Assembly: GCA_963975425.1 (NCBI GenBank)
Contig: CAXBGS010000002.1
Coordinates: forward strand, 620,001-684,000
DNA: 64,000 bases
Direction: 5' to 3'
From: CAXBGS01 sp963975425
GTDB taxonomy: Bacteria > Planctomycetota > Planctomycetia > Pirellulales > Pirellulaceae
The notes under the pieces were generated by a model. It saw nothing but the letters and a program-made list of their open reading frames with translations. It was not told the DNA's origin and made no database searches. Of this stretch, positions 51,273-59,992 are shown one piece after another; position 1 is the first letter of the stretch, and the number at the start of each line of letters is the position of its first letter. Both the position numbers and the translations under genes were made by a program.

Positions 51273-53114
51273 ATGACGAAACACTCTGGTCGACTCCGCA
51301 AGGGTTCCTCGCAGCCCAACGCGAAAGAGCGGCCTATCCCACGTGTGCGTCAACGGTCGCAACAGGTTGCGTCCGTGATCGATCGTCATCCCTATCTACT
51401 TGTCTTTCTCGTCGCCGTTGCCGCTCACACTGGCGCGCTGGGTGCGATCTTCTATCTGGATGATGATAAGTTGCTGCTGCCCATTGACAGCGGCACGTCG
51501 CGGCAATTGCAGTGGAACCCAAGTGGTTTCCGGTGGATCACGTATTTCACGTTCTGGTTAAACCACAAAGTCGCCGGACTGTCGTCGGTCGCGTTTCACG
51601 CGGGCAACATTGCGATTCACGCCGCGGTATCGGTGCTTGTCTTTTTCGTCGCTCGCGATTGGTTGACGCGGGACCAGCGAACAGATGAGCCAAAAGCAAT
51701 GACCGGGACGATTGCGTTAGCCGCCGCGTGCCTGTTTGCCGCTCATCCGCTCGGCAGCGAGTTAACACACTATGTTCGTGCTCGCGACACATCATTAATG
51801 ACATTCTTCGGGATTGCGTCCGCTTGGGTGCTCAGCCGGTACCGCGGACAGGACTCTCGCAGACTTGTTATCGCGGCATGCTTGGGGCTAGCGGCCATGT
51901 ATAGCAAACCGACAGGTCCACCCTGGGTGATCGGGCTGGCCCTTTGGACGATGATCTGCTTTTGGCGAAAGCCGCAGTGGTCAGGGTTGTTGAAGAACCG
52001 CCTGCACTGGCTGTTGGTCAGCGGCGCGTTGATCATCGCCCTTGCAACCGTGGGCGCCGACTTCTTGTACGCGCTTGGTCAATCAGTCTCGGTCACGAAG
52101 TCATTCGTATTTTCTCCCGCGCTGCATCAAACTTGGTTGACGCAAACCCGACATTCATCACTCATCGCGAAACAACTCGTTGCACCAACCGATTTAACGA
52201 GTGACCACCAAGGTTATTACTCATTTCAGTGGTCCGATCCTGCAGTCCTCGGCGGAACGGCCGGTCTGTTGGCCTGTGTGATTTTGGCGACGGTGTGTTG
52301 GCGCCGTGGCCACCGTTGGCAGGCTTGGGCGGTCGGCGCGCTGGTGGGCAGCCACATGATTCACGGCATTTATGTGACCGGCGAAATCTATTGCGAATAC
52401 CGGACGTATCCGTCACTGATTTGCTTTTGCCTCTTGTTTGCTTGGGTGACCGCATCGATGTGGCGCCGAACATCGCTTTCGGTCGCCTGGTATCACGGTT
52501 TATTCGTGATTTTGGTGCTGGCCGGCGGCGTGGGAACTTGGTGCCGATCCTCGACATGGCGCAGCGTGGAAACATTAAGCGCGGATGTCTTGAAGACATA
52601 TCCGTTGCATATTCGAGCCCACCATCATTCGATCATGGCGGCAAGTATCGATGGGACGGACGAACTGGTGATCGACCGGTTTGCAAGAATGAACCGGGCA
52701 ATGGGCGACATTCAAGATTTCAATCGCGCCTCGCCTCACGGCCGACTGTATAACTGGGACTTGGCCGTAAAGCACGCGGTCATCGCGACTTCCATTGCGG
52801 CCCGCAGTACAGCGCGACTGCATGGATTGGAAGCCGGGATGCAACAACTTGATCAGCTCGATCAGAAATTACGCCAACAGCCGATTCGGTTGGAAGGCTA
52901 TTTTGCAAACACGCAAACGATCGGCCGAGCCTGGGTCCTCTACGAGGGCGGCGCACTGGACGAACTCGGTCGATTGCTCGAATCAAAGCGGCCCTTCAAA
53001 CCGGCGTGGTTTAGCCGCGAGGTACGAACCATCATCGCGAAAGCGAAAGAAACCGGGCATACGTTCCCATGGGAAAATGCCGAACCACCAGTGATCGATT
53101 TGCAGGAAGAATAG
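51273..53114 (+). CDS. Polytopic membrane protein, TMTC/glycosyltransferase-like
   Basis: ATG 51273 gives 613 aa (GTG 51228 is an alternative). After a basic head, about ten membrane helices run to residue 440. FYLDDDKLLLPI near residue 68 and FHAGNIAIHAAVSVLVFFVARD near 108 resemble the acidic first loop and N-x-x-x-H region of TMTC/GT-C-type mannosyl or O-glycosyltransferases. LAAACLFAAHPLGSELTHYVRARD near 150 fits too. A soluble helical tail of 170 residues ends it, perhaps TPR-like. It would transfer sugars from a lipid-linked donor on the outer face of the membrane. The next gene follows after 223 bases. Confidence 0.65.
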   Translation: MTKHSGRLRKGSSQPNAKERPIPRVRQRSQQVASVIDRHPYLLVFLVAVAAHTGALGAIFYLDDDKLLLPIDSGTSRQLQWNPSGFRWITYFTFWLNHKVAGLSSVAFHAGNIAIHAAVSVLVFFVARDWLTRDQRTDEPKAMTGTIALAAACLFAAHPLGSELTHYVRARDTSLMTFFGIASAWVLSRYRGQDSRRLVIAACLGLAAMYSKPTGPPWVIGLALWTMICFWRKPQWSGLLKNRLHWLLVSGALIIALATVGADFLYALGQSVSVTKSFVFSPALHQTWLTQTRHSSLIAKQLVAPTDLTSDHQGYYSFQWSDPAVLGGTAGLLACVILATVCWRRGHRWQAWAVGALVGSHMIHGIYVTGEIYCEYRTYPSLICFCLLFAWVTASMWRRTSLSVAWYHGLFVILVLAGGVGTWCRSSTWRSVETLSADVLKTYPLHIRAHHHSIMAASIDGTDELVIDRFARMNRAMGDIQDFNRASPHGRLYNWDLAVKHAVIATSIAARSTARLHGLEAGMQQLDQLDQKLRQQPIRLEGYFANTQTIGRAWVLYEGGALDELGRLLESKRPFKPAWFSREVRTIIAKAKETGHTFPWENAEPPVIDLQEE

Positions 53115-53172
53115 CATCCGACCTAATGCATCGGATAAACGCAGCCTGCGCAGAATTGGATAAAACGCCAGC

Positions 53173-53208
53173 GATGGCTGCCACGCCCCAGATGGCTGCC
53201 AAGACTCG
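53173..53208. repeat. 18-bp tandem duplication
   Basis: GATGGCTGCCA(C/A) opens both units (53173-53190, 53191-53208), in the gap between the two membrane-protein genes. Confidence 0.65.
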
Positions 53209-53337
53209 CTTGTCACCGAGATCAATCGAATTGAAACCCATCGCCGGCGGATGCCCCCGTGCAAATCACGTGTGGTGAGTGACGCGCGACGATCAACTCA
53301 GCGAAATCGATTGGGGGCGAGTGATCGGGGGTGACGA

Positions 53338-56300
53338 TTGAACCCGATCAACCGGTTGTGGTCGGTTGTGACTGCAAACCATTTGAACGACAATGGCGAC
53401 TTCTGCTCACCGAACTTCTCATTGACCCAGAACTTCTCATTGACAACGGATGCCGTGGCCGAGATTGATCGAAGCAAGTCGACAGGACTCGTTGACCTTC
53501 GACCTTTCCTGCTCGTGGCGGCCTGCTTTATGTTGTCTGGCTTCGCCGCATTGCTGTATGAAACCGTGTGGCTTCGGCAGTTTGCGATTGTGCTGGGAAC
53601 GTCCGAGCAGGCGTTGGCCGTCATTCTGGGCTCGTACATGGGCGGTCTTGCCCTCGGCGCCGCGATTGCCGCACGCTTTGTTGACCGCGTCACGCGGCCG
53701 CTGCTGACCTATGGACTGCTGGAAGCAGGAATCGCTCTTTCGGCACTGGCAGTGCCGATTGGATTGATGGTGGTCCGGTCGATTCAGTCTGCCCTATTCG
53801 GCGGCTACCCCGAACCGGTCGATGCCGGTTCGTGGGGACAGGTCCTGTTCGCCTTCGTTTCCACCTTCTCGTTGATCTTGTTACCGACAACGATGATGGG
53901 TGCGACGCTGCCGCTGCTGACAAAGCATGTGGTACATCGTAACGACCAACTTGGTTGGCAAATCGCTCTTCTTTATGCGATCAACACAGCTGGTGCCGTT
54001 GTCGGAACGCTGACGGCCGCGTTTGTCTGCTTGCCTGCGCTAGGCCTTTCCAAAACAGTTTGGGTTGGGGTCGCCGCAAATTTGCTGGTGTTCGTCTTGG
54101 TATGCCTGATGGCTCGTATTCCAGGGTTTGCTTCTGGTATCGAGACGCCAGTGGACAAGCCCGATCCCAAGCCAACGCGCAAACAGAGAAGTCTTCCGAA
54201 ACGGCGCAAACGAGCGCTGGCCGATTCGGTCGCCTCACGCATCGACGGGTCCGAATCGACCTTTGTGAAATCATCGGCCGCTGAACCGGACGAACCGGCG
54301 CCATCTTTGGCCAGAATGGTCCTGTGGCTGGTCGCGATCAGCGGCGCCGCATCATTTTGTTACGAGATCGTTTTCACGCGAATGCTCGGGCATTTGATGG
54401 GTGGCAGCATTTTTGCCTTTTCGACCATGCTTGCCGGATTCTTATTGGGAATCGCAATTGGCAGCACGTTGGCAGCACGTTTTTGCCGGACGCGACGGAT
54501 AGCGGCCAAGGGGTTTGCGTACGCGCAGTGCGGCGCCGGCATTTGCTCGTTGATTGCTTATCGATGCATCGATTCAATGGCATCGAAACCGCCTGGCGAT
54601 GATTTCGGCGGCACGTCGCTGGCGATCTACGTGACGACGTCGATTCTTGCTTTGACACCAACAGCGATTTTCATCGGCAGCACATTCCCGTTCGCGATTC
54701 GAATTTTCGCCAAAGACGAACACGATGCGGCACGCGGATCGGCAACTGTCTATCTGTGGAATACCGTCGGAGCGATCATCGGCGCGATGGTCACGGGCGC
54801 ATGGTTGCTGCCGTCGCTGCAGTACGAGGGGACCGCGCTGCTCGCGATTCTGGTCAACCTTAGCCTCGCACTGGCGGCGGTCCTCTTGATGCGGATCGGC
54901 AAGGCACACCTTGCGGTGGTCGCTGCGGCGCTGGTGGTCGCGGTGGTTTTTCGGCCGCCATTTCCAACAAACGTGCTTCGCCGATCGGGTCTCGCCGGGC
55001 ACCCGGTCAAAGGAAAACTGATCCACACCAAAGTCGGTCGCAGCGCGACAGTCGCATTGTTCGACCAACGCGGTTACATCCAAGTTCGCACCAACGGATT
55101 GCCGGAAGCAGCGACGGTGCCCAAAGGCAGCGCGCGCAACGTGCAGGGATCGGCGGTTTGGTTGGCCGCACTGCCGCCACTGATGCGTCCGCAGTGCGAA
55201 TCGATGTTGATCGTGGGGCTTGGCGGCGGCGTCGCGGCGGCAAATGTACCGCCGACAGTCAAGCAGATCGATGTTTTTGAACTTGAGCCTGCGGTGGTGG
55301 AGGCAAATCGAATCATCGGCCCCATGCGGGATTCTGATCCGATGCAGGACGCTCGTCTGCGGGTCATCATGAACGATGGTCGAAACGGTCTGCATTTGAC
55401 TACCAAAAAATACGATTCAATCGTCTCGCAACCTTCGCACCCGTGGACCGCGGGCGCATCGCATTTGTTCACGCGTGAATTTGCGAGGATCGCTCGCGAT
55501 CATCTGACCGATGACGGTGTGTTTCTGCAATGGATGGCGTCGGAATTCGTCGACGTTCCACTCGCGCGGTCGATGATGGCCACGCTCCGCGATGTATTCC
55601 CTCACGTACGGCTATATTCACCGATTCAGGGCGAGCTGCTGTTCATCGCGGGGCATCAAAAGTTTGAGCCCGAGAAGACTTCCGAGACTGAGTCGTTCAT
55701 CGCTCAGCCGAACCGTCGCTACTATCGCAGCATCGGCGTACGCACCCCGTCGGATTTGTTTTCGATGCTAAAGATGGACGAACAGGGAGGAAAAGAATTT
55801 GCGGCCGATGCGCCCGTGATCACCGACGACAACAACCTGTTTGCGGTCTCACGATCCGCGTCACGCTTGAAAGACGATAAGGACACGGTTCATCAGGCAA
55901 TCGATCGCTTTCGACCGATCATGCGATCCGATGCCGCGGCACGCGAACTGTGCCCCACACTTGATATTTCAAGCCTGTTGCAGCTTCGAGCCTGGGAATA
56001 CACCCCCGACGAGTCGCAACAATTACTCGCGCGAATCGAGGACCCGATCGATCGCTTGCTGCGTGAAGCGACGATGGCGAAATCCGCGGGGGATGTGCAA
56101 CGATGGGCCGATTTGATTTCTGAATCGTGCAATAAGTATCCCGAGGATCCTCGAGCCGCATTCACCGTGCTGTCGGATCATTTGATGGGTTCCCGATATG
56201 CGCTGTCCGAAAAAGAGGTCCAACAGTTGCTAGGCTTGCTGGATGATCGTCACCTGCGGATCGTCGAAGCCATTTTCGCTAACAACCAACGACGTTTCGA

Positions 56301-56766
56301 CCTGATTCAGCAGCGCGATGATGTCTTGCTGTCGGTCGAACCTGGCGAACCCGCGTTTCCGTATGCTGCAAACCTGCGCAGCTATTGGCGATTGCACGTG
56401 AACGGACCGGACCGAGTCAAGCGAGCACAGGAAGCGATCGATCTGATCGAGACCGATATGTCGTTCATCAATGCTTTCGCGTTATCCTGGCTGCGTACCA
56501 GAGCGGGGGTCATCGGCGGGCGTCCGCTCATCGCACTGGCGACAACGCAGCGATTGGCCGAAGCGGTTGAAGACACTCTGATCAGCGAAGATATCGCTGT
56601 GCGACTTTCGATACCAGGAATGCTGACGCGGCTGCAGCAATGTCGCAACGAGATCGACGACTTAAACCGTTTCACCGGCGTCAGTGACAAACGATACCGC
56701 GAGGTCCGTGAATTCGTCGATGACGTCTTAGCCCGAGGAAAGCAACTTCAGCTTGATGGCGGTTAA
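53338..56766 (+). CDS. Giant polytopic membrane protein with spermidine-synthase-like domain
   Basis: 1142 aa if TTG 53338 (preceded by GGGGGTGA) is used; GTG 53455 is a serious alternative because the 117 bases between include an 18-bp repeat. Two blocks of membrane helices (about 55-260 and 325-545: SGFAALLYETVWLRQFAIVLGTS; LPTTMMGATLPLLTKHV; GAASFCYEIVFTRMLGHLMGGS) precede a spermidine synthase-like Rossmann fold: MLIVGLGGGVAAANVPP near 623, DVFELEPAVVEANR, NDGRNGLHLTTKKYDSIVSQPSHPW. The Asp usual in the active loop is replaced by QPSHP. A helical C-terminal 330 residues follow. Such MFS/SpeE fusions are common in planctomycetes; the substrate is unknown. Confidence 0.8.
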   Translation: MNPINRLWSVVTANHLNDNGDFCSPNFSLTQNFSLTTDAVAEIDRSKSTGLVDLRPFLLVAACFMLSGFAALLYETVWLRQFAIVLGTSEQALAVILGSYMGGLALGAAIAARFVDRVTRPLLTYGLLEAGIALSALAVPIGLMVVRSIQSALFGGYPEPVDAGSWGQVLFAFVSTFSLILLPTTMMGATLPLLTKHVVHRNDQLGWQIALLYAINTAGAVVGTLTAAFVCLPALGLSKTVWVGVAANLLVFVLVCLMARIPGFASGIETPVDKPDPKPTRKQRSLPKRRKRALADSVASRIDGSESTFVKSSAAEPDEPAPSLARMVLWLVAISGAASFCYEIVFTRMLGHLMGGSIFAFSTMLAGFLLGIAIGSTLAARFCRTRRIAAKGFAYAQCGAGICSLIAYRCIDSMASKPPGDDFGGTSLAIYVTTSILALTPTAIFIGSTFPFAIRIFAKDEHDAARGSATVYLWNTVGAIIGAMVTGAWLLPSLQYEGTALLAILVNLSLALAAVLLMRIGKAHLAVVAAALVVAVVFRPPFPTNVLRRSGLAGHPVKGKLIHTKVGRSATVALFDQRGYIQVRTNGLPEAATVPKGSARNVQGSAVWLAALPPLMRPQCESMLIVGLGGGVAAANVPPTVKQIDVFELEPAVVEANRIIGPMRDSDPMQDARLRVIMNDGRNGLHLTTKKYDSIVSQPSHPWTAGASHLFTREFARIARDHLTDDGVFLQWMASEFVDVPLARSMMATLRDVFPHVRLYSPIQGELLFIAGHQKFEPEKTSETESFIAQPNRRYYRSIGVRTPSDLFSMLKMDEQGGKEFAADAPVITDDNNLFAVSRSASRLKDDKDTVHQAIDRFRPIMRSDAAARELCPTLDISSLLQLRAWEYTPDESQQLLARIEDPIDRLLREATMAKSAGDVQRWADLISESCNKYPEDPRAAFTVLSDHLMGSRYALSEKEVQQLLGLLDDRHLRIVEAIFANNQRRFDLIQQRDDVLLSVEPGEPAFPYAANLRSYWRLHVNGPDRVKRAQEAIDLIETDMSFINAFALSWLRTRAGVIGGRPLIALATTQRLAEAVEDTLISEDIAVRLSIPGMLTRLQQCRNEIDDLNRFTGVSDKRYREVREFVDDVLARGKQLQLDGG
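53412..53447. repeat. 18-bp tandem duplication at the 5' end of the giant fusion gene
   Basis: GAACTTCTCATTGAC opens two units (53412-53429, 53430-53447). It is coding (NFSLTQ, NFSLTT) only if the TTG start is right, and leader if translation starts at GTG 53455. Confidence 0.75.
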
Positions 56767-56885
56767 GAGGCGAAGCCTGGCAACGCGAGCGATCATGCGA
56801 TCGTTGACGATTTTGACATCAAGCAGAAAGCTCGTTCATGCTGCCAGTGTCAATCCGATGCATTAATGAGTTCGCGTGGCGAAGG

Positions 56886-57572
56886 CTAAGTACCGCGCCG
56901 ATTTCCAAACCAGCGAATTTGCATCCGGTCACAGTAAGTAAAGTCGTTGGCCTCACACCACGGTTTCAGCCACTCGATGGCTTTATCCAACGCCTCGATC
57001 GTACTTCCCTGGGGCATGATCCATACGTCGGACGCGACGACGTCGACCGCTCTCACGATCGACATCAGCTCGTCGTAGTCATCGGGCGAGTCAACAACGA
57101 ATTTCAATTGACAGTCCGGCGCACGTTCAATCAACCGCTTCATCACGTCGACCGGCAGCCGACGTTGTTCGTGCAGCCGAGCCCAGTTGGGATGCTCGTT
57201 TGCGTCAGGGGTGCTGCTGCGAAACTTTGGACTGATCGACAACAAGTCGCATTCGATCGATCGGTCGATCGTTCCTGCGGTTTCGATGGTCACGTGCAAG
57301 CCGGCGGCCCGTAACGCTTGACACAAGAGGACGGATTCTTTTGGCAGCATCGGCTCGCCACCGGTCAAGACAACATGAGTCGCATCGATGTCGCGGGCGG
57401 CTTTGACAAGATCATCGACCGAGTACTTGTCGCCTTTCGGTGACCAGGACGCGTAGGGTGTATCACAGAACCAACAGCGGAGATTGCATCCGCTGGTGCG
57501 AATAAAGAAGCTCGTTGTCCCGGTGAGTTTCCCCTCGCCTTGCCGGCTCGAAAATGTCTCCGCGATTCGCAA
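56886..57572 (-). CDS. queE: 7-carboxy-7-deazaguanine synthase (radical SAM)
   Basis: The frame is open from 57761, which would overlap queF on the other strand. TTG 57572 gives 228 aa beginning RIAETFSSRQGEGKLTGTTS, the standard QueE start. The radical SAM cluster motif is CNLRCWFC (Cys 29, 33, 36) and TGGEPML near 73. It converts 6-carboxytetrahydropterin to 7-carboxy-7-deazaguanine in the queuosine pathway. It is divergent from queF across about 115 bases; queC and queD are not in the window. Confidence 0.93.
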   Translation of the reverse strand: MRIAETFSSRQGEGKLTGTTSFFIRTSGCNLRCWFCDTPYASWSPKGDKYSVDDLVKAARDIDATHVVLTGGEPMLPKESVLLCQALRAAGLHVTIETAGTIDRSIECDLLSISPKFRSSTPDANEHPNWARLHEQRRLPVDVMKRLIERAPDCQLKFVVDSPDDYDELMSIVRAVDVVASDVWIMPQGSTIEALDKAIEWLKPWCEANDFTYCDRMQIRWFGNRRGT

Positions 57573-57687
57573 ACATTTGCGGGCACGATCGCCCTGATTC
57601 TCGCGCGACGTCCCCCTGTTCGCCCGTTGCGACTCGTGCGAGAATTCGACTTGATCGTGTGAAGGCAACAACGAGGAGAAATAATCC

Positions 57688-58053
57688 GTGAGCGACGTGA
57701 GTGACTTTCGTGACACGCTGGAAGTTTTCGAAAACCCCAGCCCGTCACGCAATTTTACCATCGAACATCATTGTCCGGAATTTACGTCGGTCTGTCCCAA
57801 GACCGGACAGCCGGACTACGGCAAAATTATCTTCACCTATGTGCCTGACGAACGATGCGTCGAGCTAAAGAGCCTCAAAATGTACCTGCAGCGATTTCGC
57901 AACGAGGGTATCTTTTACGAGGCCGTGACGAACCGCATCATGGACGACTTTCTGGCCGTCGTAAAGCCACGCCGCGCGAGAATCGAGAGCCAGTGGACCC
58001 CCCGGGGTGGACTGCATAGCAACATCATCGTCGAATACCCAGAGGAAGACTAA
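57688..58053 (+). CDS. queF: NADPH-dependent preQ1 synthase (QueF, unimodular)
   Basis: 121 aa from GTG 57688, with GAGGAG ten bases upstream. Active-site Cys 36 and Asp 43 occur in SVCPKTGQPDYG. The QueF motif CVELKSLKMYLQRFRNEG follows, with the substrate-binding Glu, then FYEAVTNRIMDDF. It reduces preQ0 to preQ1 for queuosine tRNA modification. The length fits the short, YkvM-like form. It shares an upstream region with queE, and the two are likely regulated together. Confidence 0.95.
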   Translation: MSDVSDFRDTLEVFENPSPSRNFTIEHHCPEFTSVCPKTGQPDYGKIIFTYVPDERCVELKSLKMYLQRFRNEGIFYEAVTNRIMDDFLAVVKPRRARIESQWTPRGGLHSNIIVEYPEED

Positions 58054-58201
58054 AGGTCGAAGGCGAAATGCGACAGGCGCGGCGATCCTCCGAAGCCGAC
58101 GCCTGCTGTCCATCGCCAACCGCCAGCTCAGTCGACTCATTCGCCCACTGTCGTTTTCTGTCACTCGCTCCCTTTCACCTTCTAACTCTCTCCCTTCACC
58201 T

Positions 58202-59191
58202 ATGAACCCTATCCTTCTTAGCGGTTTCGCCGACGAAGCAGCCAACGAAAAATTAGCCGTTCAGCAGTATTCGGCGTTCGCTGCACTGGGGCTGAAGTAC
58301 TATTCGATCCGTTTCATTGATGCCGGTGACGGCATCAAGAACGTGATGCAACTCTCTGATGCAGAAATCCAGCATCTGGTGAAAATGCAGGGCGACTACG
58401 GCTTGAGCGTCAGCAGCATCGGCTCGCCCATCGGCAAGGTAAAGTTGTTAGACATCGACGACGGGACACAAAACCGTTTCGTCCCGTTCGATACTTACTT
58501 GAAAGAGGATGTGGCGACGGCGTGTGACCGTGCCCAGGCCTTCGGTGCAAAGTTGATCCGCGGCTTTGCGTTTTACCACCCTCGGGGAACCGCACCGGAA
58601 GATCACGTCAGCCAAGTTGCGGATCAACTGTCGGCCATCGCCGAGCTGTGCGATTCGCGCGGCCTGACCTTTGGCCTGGAAGTCGAGGCGAATCTGGTTG
58701 GACAGACCGGCGATCTGTTAAAAGAAATCGCCCAAAAGGTGAATCATCCGGCAATGGTCACCATTTTTGACGGGGCGAATATTGTCACGCAGGGCTTTAC
58801 CGCCGACGAGACCTATGCGCAGTACTTGGCGATGAAGCCCAGTCTCGGGTGGTTGCATATCAAGGACTATCACGATCCATCGCCAGGCGGCCGCATCGCT
58901 CACGTTGACGAAGCGAGCCTGAGCAACTTTGTTCCCGCGGACATTGGCGATAGTGGCCACGAAGCGATCCTGAGAGACCTGAAAGACGAATTGCCGGCGA
59001 TTCACGACCGCATGACATCCAGAGGTGTCGATGGCGTGTTCTTCGATTTGGAACCACATGTCAAAGGTGGTGGACAGTTTGGTGGATTCAGCGGGCCTGA
59101 TGGGTTCGGGGTTGCCCTGCGTGGATTCTGCCGCGTTCTCGACTACGTGGGAATCGACTATGACCTGCGGTCGTTCGCTGACATTCGATAA
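58202..59191 (+). CDS. Sugar phosphate isomerase/epimerase-like TIM-barrel protein
   Basis: ATG 58202 (NPILLSGFADEAANEKLAVQ) gives 329 aa; the frame is open from 58007 without resemblance. Metal-site blocks of the xylose-isomerase-like superfamily are seen: GLKYYSIRFIDAG near 32, FGLEVEANLVGQTGDLLKEI near 157, MVTIFDGANIV and GWLHIKDYHDPSPGGRIAHVD near 218, with FFDLEPHVKGGG at the end. Reaction unknown; sugar or inositol isomerisation is the family norm. slyX follows after 21 bases. Confidence 0.85.
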   Translation: MNPILLSGFADEAANEKLAVQQYSAFAALGLKYYSIRFIDAGDGIKNVMQLSDAEIQHLVKMQGDYGLSVSSIGSPIGKVKLLDIDDGTQNRFVPFDTYLKEDVATACDRAQAFGAKLIRGFAFYHPRGTAPEDHVSQVADQLSAIAELCDSRGLTFGLEVEANLVGQTGDLLKEIAQKVNHPAMVTIFDGANIVTQGFTADETYAQYLAMKPSLGWLHIKDYHDPSPGGRIAHVDEASLSNFVPADIGDSGHEAILRDLKDELPAIHDRMTSRGVDGVFFDLEPHVKGGGQFGGFSGPDGFGVALRGFCRVLDYVGIDYDLRSFADIR

Positions 59192-59212
59192 ACCGAACGG
59201 GAGCATTCGCCA

Positions 59213-59419
59213 GTGAGTCCTCGCGAGACCGAACTAGAAATCACGTTAGCCCACCTGCAGCGACTATTCGATCAGCTGAATGAAGTCGTCACGTCGCAGG
59301 CCCTCGAGCTTGACCAAATGCAGCGACGCGTCACTCGCCTGGAGACGCAGATCAAAGAGCTGAAACTAAAATCCACTTCAGCAGAAGACCCACTGGACGA
59401 GAAACCGCCGCACTACTGA
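59213..59419 (+). CDS. slyX: SlyX-family coiled-coil protein
   Basis: 68 aa from GTG 59213, with GGGAG nine bases upstream. A continuous coiled coil (LAHLQRLFDQLNEVVTSQAL, then MQRRVTRLETQIKELKL) ends in the family's C-terminal signature DEKPPHY. Length is typical. The function of SlyX is not established. It is probably co-transcribed with the isomerase gene upstream. Confidence 0.9.
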   Translation: MSPRETELEITLAHLQRLFDQLNEVVTSQALELDQMQRRVTRLETQIKELKLKSTSAEDPLDEKPPHY

Positions 59420-59493
59420 CCGAAGCCGCAGATCAACCTTGGCCGTCGACTCTCGCTGAATGATTGCTCTAATTCCTGGCGGCGGTTCGCAGC

Positions 59494-59544
59494 ACTCGGG
59501 CTAGCGTTCAACTCGGGCTGGCGTTCAACTCAGGCTGGCGTTCA
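59494..59544. repeat. 17-bp tandem repeat, 3 copies
   Basis: ACTC(G/A)GGCT(A/G)GCGTTCA is repeated at 59494, 59511 and 59528 in the convergent gap between slyX and the membrane-protein gene; it overlaps the latter's 3' end by three bases. Confidence 0.85.
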
Positions 59545-59964
59545 CCTGGATAAGGTAAAAAGCTGGCGCCGCAACATACGCAACATCGCTTGGTCGTGGC
59601 GATCAAATTTGACGTGCTTGGAAGCGGCGTCAACGGCCGCATCGTACTTCTTCATGGCCAGGAACATCGACGCAGGAACTTCCAGCGCCGCCTTTTCGGC
59701 AACGACTCCAAGCAGGTTGCGGCCTGTGCCGTTGATCCGGTGCGCGTAACACAGCTCTCGCAACAGGTCATTGGGCGTTTCGACGGTGTGGCGGCGTTTT
59801 CGACAAGTGCGATGCACGATCAGCCCGACCGCAAGTGCGACAAAGGGAACCATGATCCACCACACAACCGAAACACCGGCTTCCTCTTCGACGGGCGCGC
59901 GGTACGCCAGCGTTAAATCTTCAACGCGTGTGGCGGCAATCAATGCAAGGTTCGTGAAGGACAT
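59542..59964 (-). CDS. Small single-pass membrane protein, partner of the HEAT-repeat gene
   Basis: 140 aa. After a 30-residue head a membrane helix (VSVVWWIMVPFVALAVGLIV) is followed by a basic stop (HRTCRKRRH) and an approximately 85-residue helical cytoplasmic part (NDLLRELCYAHRINGTGRNLLGVVAE; LAMKKYDAAVDAASKHVKFD). No catalytic motif. It starts 28 bases after the HEAT-repeat gene stop on the same strand, so the two are likely one operon. No family recognised. Confidence 0.7.
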   Translation of the reverse strand: MSFTNLALIAATRVEDLTLAYRAPVEEEAGVSVVWWIMVPFVALAVGLIVHRTCRKRRHTVETPNDLLRELCYAHRINGTGRNLLGVVAEKAALEVPASMFLAMKKYDAAVDAASKHVKFDRHDQAMLRMLRRQLFTLSR

Positions 59965-59992
59965 AGCTAGGGGTCTGTCGATGAACAGTGAG

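Noticed and set aside
54574..55395. 273-codon minus-strand frame opposite the spermidine-synthase-like fusion
   Set aside because: Arg/His/Asp-rich shadow with no recognisable fold.
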